Assembly (NCBI GenBank): GCA_902651635.1
Contig: CACRSC010000054.1
Location: 1-64,000, forward strand
Reading direction: 5' to 3'
DNA: 64,000 nt
Source: Mastigamoeba balamuthi
Taxonomy: Eukaryota; Evosea; Mastigamoebida; Mastigamoebidae
In this document: positions 32,643 through 43,965 of the stretch, one piece after another
How the letters are laid out: every line of letters begins with the position of its first letter
Numbering within the stretch: position 1 is the first letter of the stretch
The notes under the pieces: generated by a model
The model's input: the letters and a program-made list of their open reading frames with translations, nothing else
The model's database searches: none
Told to the model about the DNA's origin: nothing
Translations under genes and position numbers: made by a program

Positions 32643-33718
32643 AGCTCTACCACTGCCGCAAGGAGATCCTCCTCGTCGTCCTCGCCTGCTGTGCCGCCGT
32701 CCTCCTGGCCGCCACCCTCGGCGCCGCCGACGCCGCCGCCCCCGCGCGCCCCGTCCGCGTCCACACGTCACCCACGTCATCCACGTCATCCGCCGCGTCG
32801 CAGCCGCACCCGCGTCTCTCGTTCGACGGCTGCTCCGAGTCGTGCGCGCCGGCGCAGCGCCCGTCGGATGCTGACGTCATCGTGACGTGGTGCGGCGACG
32901 CGGCGGCGCCAGCGGGTCTCGCCGACGGGGCGGTCGCCGCGTGGGCGTGCGCGCAGTCGACGGCGCAGCGCGTGGCGGGGGCCGACCTGACGGCGACGCT
33001 GAGCGAGGGCTCTGACGTGCCGGTGACGTGGAACACGTGGTGCGGGGACCCGAGGTCCGCGCGGCCCGCGGGCGGCGAGCAGCTGAGGGCCGAGCTGCTC
33101 TACGCAGAGTCGGGCGAGTGCGTGGCGTGGCGCGACGCCTACGTCAGGGAGCTCGCGGCGCACGCCAACGTGACGTCGGTCGGGACGTGCGCGCACAACG
33201 CCGACGACGCGCGCGTGTTCCCCGAGTGCGCGTCCGCGGGCCCCACGCTCGAGGACCGCCTGCCCTGCATCCTCTCGCGCTCCCGCTTCGTTATCGCCTT
33301 CGAGGACAACGCAAGCGCCCGCCACCGCGCGCCCCTGCGGTCCGCAGTCGCCCCTGACCCCTTCCCCTCGCAGATCGGGAGCGACGCGGAGTCGGTGCTC
33401 GTGTCGCCCAAGTTCTTCCGCACAGTGTGCAGCGGCGCTGTGCCGGTGTACTGGGGGCCCGGCGGCGAGCGCAGGTTCTTCCCGACGAGCAGCTTCAGGC
33501 TCGTCGACGCCAGGGACTTCAGCTCGGCCTTGGACCTCGCCGAGTACCTCGCGCTGCTCGCGCGCAACCCGAGGCTGCTGGCCCGCTACTCGGACGAGTG
33601 GCGCAAAGAGCCGCTGTCGAGCGGCTGGGAGCTGTCGTACGAGCGAGGAGTGCACAACCTGGGCTGCAGGCTCTGCAAGGCCGCCGGGGACGTCATCACC
33701 AAGCGCGACATGGAGTGA
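32643..33718 (+). CDS. GT10 family alpha-fucosyltransferase (5' end unresolved)
   Basis: The readable frame begins with a type II signal anchor (KEILLVVLACCAAVLLAATL) and a Ser/Thr/Pro stem, then a catalytic domain. GT10 hallmarks are SRFVIAFEDN, SPKFFRTVCSGAVPVYWG, FFPTSSFRLVDARDF and EYLALLARNP...YSDEWR, matching the alpha1,3-fucosyltransferase motif that binds GDP-fucose. This predicts a Golgi lumenal enzyme adding fucose to glycans. A frame-preserving intron with a GC start (about 33311-33379) probably separates FEDN from GSDAESV, which restores the usual spacing. No ATG precedes the anchor in frame, so the true start lies upstream in an exon I could not define. Confidence 0.82.
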
Positions 33719-33947
33719 CGCCAACAACATGCCCTCCGCGTAGACTGCCCCACGTCACTGTGCTCGTCGATCGATGGCTGGAGTAATTCACAACCATTCA
33801 TTCTGCTCACCCCTCCGCAGCGGGACCTCGCGTGTTGTCAGGCCTTCAAGGCCAACAACTGCGTCTCCGAGGCAACTGAACTCTGTTTGGCCAACGGCCA
33901 TTCGTGGCCCGCAGCGGAGAGGAGGCACCCCGCTCGGCCGGTGTTCT

Positions 33948-34099
33948 CTAGGCGTGCTTGATGTGGTGGAAGATCCGCGCCGGTGCCGTGACCACCTTGC
34001 GCAGCCCGCTCATCGTCGCGTGATAGCCTGGGAGAGTGAGCATGCGTGAGCCTGCCTGGGCACAGTCTTCGACTCACCTCTTTTCACGAGACCAAACAT
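33948..34099 (-). CDS. Candidate 33-aa microprotein, 2 exons
   Basis: ATG 34099 opens MFGLVKR. The frame runs into a perfect donor (GTGAGT at 34077) and resumes after CTCCCAG at 34027 in phase, ending at TAG 33948-33950. The product is 33 residues, rich in Lys, Arg and His with no acid, and the second half is an amphipathic-looking helix (SGLRKVVTAPARIFHHIKHA). An in-frame stop lies just upstream of the ATG. Small basic proteins of this kind occur among mitochondrial complex subunits, but I cannot assign a family. It could also be a fragment of a transcript whose other exons I did not see. Confidence 0.35.
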
Positions 34100-34428
34100 G
34101 GGTTGTTCGTCGGCCAGCAGAGTTTATTGTGCCCAGCTCCCCTACTACGAATCGCCAAGGACTCGAAATGCTCGTTGGCAAGGGACGCTGGCAGACCTCT
34201 CAAGACACAGGAGCAAACAGAGCGGCAGCGCTCGTATGGCGAGGGAAGAAACCAATTTTGCCTATTTGGAGATAATTGTTTTGTGGTTCAGAACGGCGTT
34301 GTTTGTGCGTGAGGCCATCGTAGGTCTGTCTTGTCGTGGGGTGTGGTGCTTTATCGCAAATAGAGAGCGAGACAACTTCCCCCCTCTCGATGACAAATTA
34401 GACGGGGGCGAGGCGAGGGAGAGGCACA
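34100..34428. other. Intergenic region
   Basis: 329 bases between the microprotein candidate and the stop of the beta-helix gene. Somewhat AT-richer, with no convincing ORF or RNA gene. Confidence 0.3.
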
Positions 34429-36671
34429 CTACGATACGACCTGAACGTTGGCTCGCTGCCCAAAGTCAGTCCCGCCGTCGTTGGTGCACGCCTCGATGCG
34501 CGCGGCGGCCTCGTCGGCCACGTAGAACTTGCCCGTGCGCAGGCGGCACCTGCGGAGGTCGGCCTGGCCCCCCTTGGCGATGTGCACCGCGTGGCTCTCG
34601 TTCTCGTACACGTCGACGTCCTCGAGGATCGCGTTGCCGCCCTCGGTGACCATGACGCCCGCCGCCTTGCCCGAGTGCACGCGGCACCGGCGCAGCACCG
34701 GTCGCCCGCCCGTCTCGACGCTGACGCCCGCCAGCGCGTGCCCGACAATCTCGCACGAGTCGTAGACGCCGGCGCCGTCTCGGTGCACGCTGAGGCCCGT
34801 GCCCGTGCCGTTGCGGACGGTGCAGCGCAGGAACGTGGGCTTGGCGCCCGTCTTGACGTAGACGCCCGCAAAGTCGCCGCTCGAGATGTCGCAGTCCTCG
34901 ACGACGCCCTCGGCGTTGAGCACGGCGACGATGCCCGCGTGGCCGCCGCTGATCCTGCAGCGCCTGATGGCGGGCTTGGAGCCGCTCTCGATCAGCACGC
35001 CGCCCTGCCTGTTGTTCTCAAAGTCGCAGTCCTCGACCGCCCCCTCGCTCTGCATGCGGAAGACGACCCCGGGCGCCGCGCAGGCCCGCACGCGCGTGCG
35101 CACGAGGTTCAGCTTGCCGCCCTCGTGGGCCGCGGCCCCCGCGACGCGGTTGGCGTGTATCTCGCTCTCGAGCACCGTCACGCTGCCCCCGCCGCTCGCA
35201 AGGAAGCCACCGCCGCTGCAGTCGTGCACCGAGCACCAAGAGGCGCGCACCTCGGCGGCGGCCGAGGCCACGACGGCGGCGACGTTGCCGCGCGGCACGC
35301 GCATGTCGCAGCGCTCGAACGTGCCGACGGCGCCGTCGCGGACCCACACCGACCCCACGACCGCGCAGTCGCTCATCGTCACGGCGCTCGTGACCCCCGC
35401 GCAGCTGACCAGCACGGCGCCGTCGCCGCTGTTCTCGCCGAGGCCGATGGTGACGCGCGAGAGCGCCAGGCGCGACTGCAGGCCGAGGCTGACGGCCGCG
35501 CTCGACGCCGGCGCCACAATCGCCACCGCCGTCGTCGCGCTGCCCGCGCCCGCCACCGTCACGTCCCGCGCGATCTTGATCGGGCCCTGCGCCAGGTGCA
35601 CGCCCGCGGGGACCGTCACGACGCCGCCCGGCGGGCACGCGCGCAATTCTGTGCCGCCGCAGGCCGCCGCAGCCGCCGTTGCAATGCAGCGGCATTAATT
35701 CACGTCAGACGCAGGCAAAAATGGCAGTGGGTGGGCGCTGCGGACCCCGCGCAAAGTCGAACTGCGACGCGGGCAGCGCGCTGAGCGCGACCGCGGGGGC
35801 GCCCGAGCCGTGGAGGGTGCGCTGGAGGATGGGCACGTCGCCGCTGGCGGGCGGCACGGGGGCGCTGCTGGTGCTGGCGACGGGCAGGCGGGACATGGAG
35901 GCGACCTTGCGCTGCATCGACGAGACCGAGAAGCTCCCCGTCGACCCCACGCTCCCCAGGCTCAGCGCCGCCAGCCCGCTGTTGATCGACCGCGCGTCCC
36001 CCGACACCGGCGGGCTCGACACCGACGGCGACTCGCACGGCGACGCGTACGGGCTCACCCGCGGCGACGGGTTCGGCGACCACAGCGCCGACGCCTGCGC
36101 CGCCAGCTGCAGGCTCATCGGCAGCGGCGGCAGCGCTGACAGCGGCGGCGGCGGCGGCGCAGACTGCGGCAGCAGCTCCAGCGCGGTCGCCGGCACGTAC
36201 CCGCGCCGCCCGTCCGCCAGGTCCACCAGGCACCACACGCGGTTCCCCGCCCGCCGCGTCTCCACAATCTGCAGCCGTTTTCGTCGCGCGACGTGAGAAC
36301 CGGGGCGAAAAATAAGCCAACGCCCGCTCTCCGCCGGTTCGCGCGGCGCGTGCGCGCGGGGCGGGCAGCCGGGACCCGGCGGCGCGTGCGTGCAGCGGTG
36401 GGAAACGGCGGGATGCGCGGGAAAACATGCTCGAACGGGGGGGAAAACCGAGCCGAGTACAGTCAGGAGGGGCGCCAGTAGAGAACACCGGGAAAAGAGA
36501 CAAGAGAGAAAACCGCGGCGCGTGCGCGCGTGCGGGGGCGGCGCCGGCGCGGGGGCGCGGGGGGCGCACGATGACGAAGTCGCCGAGGGCCAGGTTGACC
36601 TCGGAGACGCTCTGGGCGGTGTGCATGGCGATCGCACGGCCGTGGGCGGGCAGCGCCAAGTCGTGCGGCAT
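34429..36671 (-). CDS. SH3-like domain plus right-handed parallel beta-helix protein, 3 exons
   Basis: Exons 36671-36570, 36268-35746 and 35648-34429 give 614 aa. Residues about 22-80 form an SH3-like domain split by intron 1 (VNLALGDFVI / IVETRRAGNRVWCLVDLADG, then RRGYVPATALELL). A Pro/Ser-rich linker follows. From about residue 210 the protein is built of roughly 22-24-residue beta-helix turns (for example GVLIESGSKPAIRRCRISGG and GVYVKTGAKPTFLRCTVRNG), as in FBXO11 and pectate-lyase-like folds (Beta_helix/NosD type). No signal peptide is seen, so an intracellular binding role is more likely than secreted lyase activity. Introns use GT donors (GTGCGC and GTCCGC). Confidence 0.82.
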
Positions 36672-37057
36672 CGCGGGGGCGCTCTCTGTCGCGGAACGCA
36701 GCGCAGCGGAGCGGGTTTGCCGGGGCGGGGTTGCTGGGGGGTGAGGGTCTTTAGCTGATCGCGCCCCCCTGCTGTGTCCCCGCAGAGGAGAGGAGGAGAT
36801 GCTTGCGTTGGACCGGAGGGGTTGAAGTTTACCTCTTCGACGGAAAAAAAAGATCAAAGAGCGGCCGCTGATATGTACATTTTCACAGGCGTTCTCGAAC
36901 TTCTCCTGGAACGGAGCTCCTCCCAGCGGCATGCCAATATCGCGCTGGATCCTCTGGCAGGGCACTGATTGCTCGATAGCGAGATATTTCCGCCTGCGGT
37001 TCTATTTTCGGAGGCCTGCCAGTGCAGTACTGCGCCCGACGGGCAGCGCATGAGGAT
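36672..37057. other. Divergent gap between beta-helix and Sel1 genes
   Basis: 386 bases between two divergent genes. It holds a purine-rich tract near 36840 and a short open plus-strand stretch (about 36890-37050) that might be a first exon of the Sel1 gene, but no junction could be proven. Confidence 0.3.
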
Positions 37058-38707
37058 ATGAGGAGGGGCGAAATCTCTTTCGACTCGCGGACGCTGGGCT
37101 TCGTCGTGGACCGCAAGTCCAACGCCCCCACCCTCGCCCGAAACGAGTGAGACCCGCTCCTCTGCGCCCACGCTTCTTTGCTCGTCGCCGCCCCCTCCGT
37201 GCGCTTCTCACACCGATTACCTCACGAAACCGCAGGCCTGTCGGTGACGCACGGGCTCTGCGAGAAGGGCACGCTCACACACCCCCAAAAATACAAAGTG
37301 TCCCGTCGAATTTGCGCGGAATACTGACGGGTTCCGCGCGTCCCCGCGGGAGCCAGGCAGCGGATCTTCGCGAGCGAGACAGCGCTGCTGCGGGACTCGC
37401 TGGCCGACGCGGACTCGCTCGGCAGGTCGCCGTCGGTGCAGGAGGCCGTGGTCCGCGCGCGCGCTGAGATCGCGCGCAGCTTCGACGCGATGCGCGAGGC
37501 CCTCGACCAGCGCCGCGCCGAGCTCCTCGCACAGGCACCGAATCAATCGACTCTCAATAATCGCTTTCGAATTGCCGCGAAACCGTCAAATTGACTCGCG
37601 CGCCCTCTCGCGCAGACCGAGAGGCTCGCCAACGACCTCGACAGGGCCATTTCGACGGGGTCGAGCGAGGACAGCGCCACCGCGCGGCGGAGAGCGGCCC
37701 GCGGGCTCACCGTGGAGCTGTCGGAGCTCAGCTCGCTGGCCCAGCGCCTGCGCGACGCCGGCTGCGTCACCTGCCCCGCGACGCCGCCCCGCAAGCAGCG
37801 CAGGGCCCACGGGCCCTCGTGCGCCGCGCCCGCAGCCGCGCCCGCGCCCGCCGACGACGCGGAGATGGCGTCGGACGACGTCAGCGCTGCCGTCGTGCGC
37901 GCGACGATCGGGGCGGCGGTCGCGGCGGGCGCGCGCCGGCAGCTGCCCGAGGCGCGCGACATGGCGCTGCGGGTGCTCGAGCAGGACGCGCAGTGCGCGC
38001 CGGCGCTGCTGCTGCTGCTGGCGCTGCGCCGCAGGCAGCCGGCGCTGCTGGCCCCGCGGGGCCCGCAGTTCTCGGAGGAGGCGCTCGAGGCCCGCGTGCG
38101 CCGCGCGGCCTCGCGGCCCGAGAGCGACGTGTTCTTCGGCCCGCTGCTGGCGTCGGCCGCGGGCACCGCGTCGGCGCTGCCGCCCATGTCGCTGGTCATC
38201 GGGGGCGACTGGCTGGCGCTGCGCGGGAGCCCCGACAGGGCGCTGGCGCTCTACCAGCGGGCCGCCGAGCAGAAGGACATGTGCGGCATCTACGCGCTCG
38301 CGCGGGCCTCTGAGAAGGAGGCGCAGCCGGACCTCTACCGCCAGGCCGCCGAGATGGGCCACGCCGCCGCGCAGCTCATGACAGCCCGCGGCCTCGAGGC
38401 CGCCCCGGGCAAGCGCAGCCGGCAGGAGGCCGTCCGGTTCTACCGGCTGGCCGCGGACCAGGGGCTGGCCCAGGCGCAGCACAGCCTGGGCGCGTGCCTC
38501 GAGGCCGGGGCCGGGGCCGAGCGCGACGAGGCCGAGGCCGTGCGGTACTACAGGATGGCCGCGGACCAGGCGTACGCGGCGGCAGAGGTCAGGCTGGCCG
38601 AGTGCCTGCGGCTGGGCATCGGCGGCCGCAAGGACGAGGCCGAGGCCGCCAAGTGGTCCGCGCTGGCCGAGAAGCACATGGGGCCCCGAGAGCAGCCCGA
38701 CCTATGA
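37058..38707 (+). CDS. Sel1-like repeat protein, at least 3-4 exons (5' exons uncertain)
   Basis: The certain part is exon 37361-37534 (RIFASETALLRDSLADADSL, helical) joined by a GC-donor intron (CAG, GCACCG; 37535-37615) to exon 37616-38707. The latter has a linker and then TPR-like Sel1 repeats: DWLALRGSPDRALALYQRAA, YRQAAEMGHAAAQLM, EAVRFYRLAADQGLAQAQHS and AEAVRYYRMAADQAYAAAEV, the last two being textbook Sel1 units. Sel1 proteins act as scaffolds in ER quality control, signalling or cell-cycle pathways. The proposed first exon (ATG 37058, MRRGEISFDSRTLGFVVDRK) and a second near 37218-37310 are plausible, but their joining phase is not settled. Confidence 0.72.
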
Positions 38708-38892
38708 GCTGCGCCAACTGACACGTTTATCCCACCGAATTACTAAGAGACCACCGCTCTTTACGATAGAGGCCGCGTTCACCGAACACTTGGTAGCATT
38801 CGCGGTGGCTGCCCTGATCGATTTTTGTGGGCGGGATTTCCGTGATAAAAGAGAAAAGCGGGCAGGGATACGAACTCGCCGTTCAAAGAACA

Positions 38893-40652
38893 ATGGGCAC
38901 CGAGCAGAGGAGCGTGTTCAACGTCACGCAGGCGCGCTGCGGGTGAGAACAACCCTGTAGCCCTCGCCTCCCGCCGCGAACGGCTGCGCATTGATACCCC
39001 CCCCCCCCCCTCGTCTGTGCAGGCCCGACATCGAGGCCGAGGCCAAACGAGTGCGCATTCACACGCAGAGGCCTCCCTCTCATACCTGCCACAGCTCTTC
39101 GGTGTCATCGACCAGTGGGGAAACCTGCCCATTGTCCTCAGTTGCGCCATCTCGCTATCTCTCGCCAACTCTGTGTGGCTGATATGAGGGCTGGGCCACT
39201 GTGGCAGTACCGGAGAGGAGGCACGGGATCAAGCTGTTCATCACCGTGCCCACGGGGGCTGCGTGCATCGTGCAGCGCGACGGAGTAAACCTGGGCGAGT
39301 GGGCCCCTGGCAGACACACGGCAGACTGGCACTTCAGGCACCTCTCACTCCCAGGGCCACCCATCGCCTAGCCCCTGACGGCCAGGATGCGGCTCGCAGA
39401 GTGGCCTTTGTGGTCACCAAGCAGGCGTGCACGTTCAACTACCGCGTGACCGATTCCCCAACTCGCGACAACGTCATGATCAGCGTACGACCGCCGGACT
39501 GGCACGCGGACCCTGACACGCTGCGCGCAGGTGGACCTCACTCTGGTGTTCAACATCCAGCAGCCGACGACGTTCGTCTACAAGATCGGGGCCATGCACT
39601 TCAGTTGCGCAGCCACGCACACGCTGCGTCTTCTCCCGCGAGCGGCGCCACTGACCGGGCGGGGCTGCAGACGACATGCTCAAGGCTGTGGCTGAGGAGG
39701 CCACCAGGGGGATGGTGAGGTCAATCGATCACGTCAACGTGTACGAGCTGCGCAGCTCTGCAGCGGAGCAACTCCTCGCTGTCCTCAATCGCACCGTGAG
39801 TGTCCCGCATCGCCCTGGCCCCTGCTGCTCAAGAGGCCCTCGCAGTTCAAGGAGTTCGGCGTCCTGTTTGTCAACGCAACTGTGACGAACGTCCAGCTAC
39901 CCCCCGACCTCAGCGAATGCCTCGAGAACGCTAGCAAGATCGACTCCCAGCTGCAGGAGCAGATCCGCAGGTAGGCCCTATTGATAAATAGCACAGACGG
40001 GAGCGGACTCAGAGGCCCCCAACAGCCAGGAGTACAACCTGAAGATGCTGCACGACAAGGCCGACCTCGAGCTCAAGAAGATCATGCTCAAGAACGAGCG
40101 CCTCGACGCTGACCTCCTCGCGCGCAAGGACCGCCTGGTCATCGAGGCAGAGGCCAAGGTCCTCGAGCAGCAGAAGCTCGCCGAACGCGCCATCCTGCAG
40201 GCCAACCAGGTGGCCGAGACCCAGAAGGTCAAGGCCAGGGCCGCCCTGCGCGACGACCAGACCAAGGCCCAGCTCGAGGTCGAGCGCACCCTCCAGCAGG
40301 CGCGCCTCGATGCCAAGGCAAAGATGTGAGCCAAGCTCCTGGCACGTCTCTAGGCTCGCTACTGACGATCTGAGGGGGACCCAGCATCCAGGCAGAGCAG
40401 GAGGCAGCCGAAGAGCTCATGAGGGCTGAGGCTGAGCTACAGTGCGCCATCAACGCGGCCAAGACGGTGCAGCTCGAGGCAGAAGCGGAGTCATCGGCAG
40501 CGTCGGAGCTGCAGTCTCAGCGCGCTCACGACCTGAAGATGGCCACGCTCGACTCGCTCGAGAAACTCGCACGCTCTGGGAGGATAGTCCTCTCGGGAAA
40601 GGCTGGAGAAAGCCTCGTCCGCGCAGTCTCGCAGGGAACTACGGCCCTGTGA
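38893..40652 (+). CDS. SPFH/band-7 (prohibitin-flotillin-like) protein, about 9-10 exons
   Basis: Starting MGTEQRSVFNVTQARC, short exons join in phase to give a hydrophobic segment (LPIVLSCAISLSLAN), then KLFITVPTGAACIVQRDGVN and EWAPGRHTADWHF, RVAFVVTKQACTFNYRVTDS, MISVDLTLVFNIQQPTTFVY and a helix beginning MLKAVAEEATRGMVRSIDHV. This is the strand-helix order of an SPFH domain. A long charged coiled coil follows (DKADLELKKIMLKNERLDA onward), as in flotillins, ending at TAA/TGA near 40650. Such proteins oligomerise on membranes as scaffolds. The intron after WHF (39340) needs a GC donor (TTCAG, GCACCT). Exon boundaries before 39270 are the least certain. Confidence 0.68.
38997..39010. repeat. 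Poly-C run in intron polypyrimidine tract
   Basis: Fourteen consecutive C bases just upstream of a GTGCAG 3' splice site in the first intron of the SPFH gene, so the run likely serves as the polypyrimidine tract. Length variation is likely. Confidence 0.9.
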
Positions 40653-41554
40653 TCCGAAATAAGAACCGGAGACTGAGACAACAGTGTTTGATGTGGCACA
40701 CTCTATGGTCTCCCGTTTGTCTGGGCTCGGCAGGTGCTGAATGAGGCGAGCTTCTCTCAAACTCAAAGCAGGGCGGGGGGCACAAAAATACCCTTACTTG
40801 GTTGCCGAAGTGAAGCCTATACGTGGCCCGAGGGTGGTCGTTCTCTCCTCACCCACTTGAGGGAGTCCGACTGGGCGGCACAAGTTCACAGCCTCCTGGC
40901 CCAAGGCCAGCGGAAGAACTGGTTAAATACTCCAGGGTTGTACTCAAATTCAGCCCTATTCGCCTCGCGTCTGATGCCTCGGCCTCCCAGCCTCCTCAGG
41001 CCCGGCTGGCCAACGCGGGAGAAGGATCATCATTGCCGCCCCTTCAGGAACTGGCCGCAGTTGGTGGTACTACTCGCAGATTGCTCTGGTGTGTTGGTTT
41101 TTCGCTCGAAGAGTCGTACGCAAGTCCACCCCTCGCCTGTACACATTTCTCTCAAACTGGGGCCCTAGTAGTGTCGTGGCTATCGATAGCATCACCCTTG
41201 CTTGGCCGTGAAGCCGTCGCGGTGGCTGCCGTTCCTGGAATGCGCATGCAATGTGTGTTTGGTGTTTCGGTATGGCCGAAGGCTGTTCGCCCTCTCACCC
41301 TTGCCTCCCTCAGTCTTCGAAGCTGCATAGTTAGTTGCCTTGTTCGGTCCCATGTTGTGCATGGCGCTGTCATTGAAACCTAATGCAAGCAAATTGAGAG
41401 AGTCGAATGTGCGATTGAAGCATACTCTTCACACGAATAATGGCTCGGGAAAAGGGCATCGCTGTTGCTTCCCTGCACTTGAGTTCTCCGTATTTACATT
41501 CTCACGCTAATTCCTGCCCTTGATGCGCATGTGCAAGCAGAGTAGTCGAGTTTC
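40653..41554. other. Intergenic region between convergent genes
   Basis: About 900 bases between the SPFH stop and the stop of the first lyase-like gene. Open frames on both strands (for example 40734-41383) overlap out of phase and show no domain. No RNA gene or repeat is recognised. Confidence 0.3.
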
Positions 41555-43750
41555 TCATGGTGCTGAGGCGACTCCAATGGCAGCAGCCACCAGAAGCACC
41601 AAAGACACCACAGAGAGCATCGGCGCCCTGGGGGAAGCGCTCATGACAAGGCCGGGCAGGGCCGCTGTCGCCTGGATGACAGGCGACTCGTTGGGCGAAT
41701 CGCCGCTGTACCCCGCGCACTGGACCTTGTACCAGTACGTCTTCCTGGCCTTCACGTCCACGTCGGTGTACTGGTTCGCCAGCACACGAGGCGCTACGAT
41801 GGTGAAGGGGCCTGTGCTGTTGTCCGCGCGCCAGACGTAGTAGTAGACAGCCTTGTCGTTGCGGTCCCACGCCAGAGTGATGGCTGCCCCGTTGGGCCCG
41901 CGAGGCGAGCGGACGACACGGACAGTGGCCGGCGCGTCGGGCCGCGAGAGAGGTGCCTCGCCGTACATGACATTGGCAAACGTCGCGTTGCCGCTGATCA
42001 CAGAGAGGCCGATGAAAACTGTCTTCCCGAGGTTGTCGAGGACAAGGTTCGACTGCGGACACCAGCTCTTGCCGTCGGGCGACGAGTACGCGTAGACAAA
42101 GTTGCCACGCCTGACGATCTTGGCCCACGCTGGCAGCCCCAGGTTGGTGTTGTGCTCCCGCGAGACGGCGTAGCTGCTGCACGCGCCGCGCCAGAAGTTG
42201 CTGTAGAGGCCGGGAGACAGGAACATGCGGACTTGGCGGGCGTTGGGGGTCGCCTGCAGCCTGTCGATCAAGCGCACCTCGCCGCCGCCAGTGAGGACCT
42301 GCGCGATGAACGTGGCGTCACCGTCGAACTGCTTGTACGCAAACACAAGGCCCTTGCAGGTCTCCCAGCCACCGTCACCGCCGCCAGCGGAGAGCACCCA
42401 CTTCCCGTCGCCGAGGAACTTGCCGGACCCGCTCCTCCACAGGGTGCCCATCGCAGCCACCGACAGGCTGGACTCCAGTCTCGCGGGCACCGCTGCCGGC
42501 TCGACGAAGGGGCCGTTCGGTACGACAGTGGGCCTCCTCGTGTCGATAGTCCTGAGGGGTGCGAACTTGTTGTGGTCGAGGTACATCTTGGTGAAGGGCA
42601 TCGCCAGCCTGCGCGACGTGTAAAGCGTGTAGGCGGTGCTCATGTAGTCGAGGTGCCTCACGACGTTGTCGAACCCGGGGAGGCCACCCCACATGGAGTA
42701 GCCCGACCCGAAGACGGAGAACGGGACCTCGGGAACCCCGGAAATGCCGAACCCGTGGAGCTGGCGCTGCGCAGAGTACTCGGACTCGGCGAGCAGGCGG
42801 TTGTTGAGCGCCGAGAACACGTCGACGCCCTGGATCCACGCGACCTCGGCTACCCAGACCATGTACCCGAACTGGTTGGCAGCGTGCCCGTTGTCTCTGC
42901 CCGTGTCGCCCACCTGACCGCTGGGCAGCGTGTCGAGGAGTCCGCCGATGGGGTCCGTGAGCATCGCGCTAACGGTCTCGTCGAACAGCAGGAAGTTGTC
43001 GGTGAACACAGCGGTCGCCATGGAGACCTGGAGCTGCAGGGTGCCCTGGTTGGCGCCCCACAGGTGGCTTCCAGCGCCCGTGCGGTGGCCGGCACACAGC
43101 GGAGCGAAGCCGACAGACGTGAGCCAACCCCACATGTGGTCGAAGTAGCCACGGATCAGCGTGTGGCGCTCGGCGGTGTAGTTGGGGTATGTGCCATAGA
43201 GGATGTCCGCCCCGATGATGCCGTCCATCGAGTCGGCAGCCAGGAATGGCGTCTCCACGCCGCTCCACCACGTGTGCGTCTTTGCCCAGCGAGACAGGAT
43301 CGTGATTGCCTTCTCTGTGGGGTGCAGGCGTGAGCGCACAGAGGTCCGCTGTGAACAAGTGCACCTGCAGCGTTCCAGTCCTTCTCGACGTACCAGATAA
43401 ACGCCAGGGACCCCACGTTGTACATGTCCTTGAAGTACTCGTTGCGGCGCAGGTCCGGGTTACGACCGACGACCGGGAAAGGCCCTCGCATGTTGTACCA
43501 TCTCGCAGAGCTTCTTGCGTTGTACCAGTCCTTCCAAGGCTGTGGGTAACCGCCTTAGGAAATGCAGGGCTCGCACTGCACCACAGGGAATACTTGCCTG
43601 TTCGCCCGCCTTGACCTTGTCGCGCAGCACGTCGAGCTGGCTGCGGGTCCATATGATGCCCGGGTGCTCGAACTTGCTCCGGAAGGGCGTGATGGTGCGC
43701 TGGGCGCAGGCGCACGCGATAATGAGGGAGGCGAGAAGCAAACGTTGCAT
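41555..43750 (-). CDS. Secreted alginate-lyase-like protein with FN3 domain and GPI-type tail (paralogue 1)
   Basis: Exons 43750-43598, 43539-43365 and 43314-41555 give 695 aa. A signal peptide (MQRLLLASLIIACACAQ) precedes EHPGIIWTRSQLDVLRDKVK. The core holds WWSGVETPFLAADSMDG, GANQGTLQLQVS, GDTGRDNGHAANQFGY (about 246-260) and EVAWIQGVDVFSALNNRLL, the arrangement of the Alginate_lyase family (PF05426, alpha/alpha-barrel polysaccharide lyases). A beta-rich middle region follows, then a fibronectin type III-like domain and a hydrophobic C terminus (SVVSLVLLVAAAIGVASAP) suggesting a GPI anchor. Likely role: degrading uronic-acid polysaccharide outside the cell. Intron 1 has a GC donor (CAG, GCAAGT); intron 2 has GT. 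The paralogue lies at 57860-60059 in opposite orientation. Confidence 0.8.
41656..41966 (-). repeat. Inverted repeat arm A: FN3-coding segment of lyase paralogue 1
   Basis: This segment matches 59686-59996 in opposite orientation. Across the last 150 nt (41656-41805) only about one difference is visible by eye, whereas other equally conserved coding parts of the two genes differ about every 16 nt, mostly at third positions. Confidence 0.75.
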
Positions 43751-43965
43751 GATCTCGTGCGAACAATTTGAAGGAATGAACTTAGTGTTGCACAGCGGGA
43801 CGTAGGAGATTCGTGCGCGATGGGTTAAGTTAAGAAAAAACAGTGCAACTGGGGGATGTAGGTTATTTTTCAGTGTTGTGGATTTCCTACCACGAAATCG
43901 CTGTACCTTTTGGTGCGTTGGAAGATAAGCAGACCGTATTCGTGCTGTATTACCACCCAAAATTG

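Noticed and set aside
42152-43333. 393-residue plus-strand open frame
   Set aside because: Antisense to the lyase paralogue 1 core, which has clear homology and matching paralogue exons.
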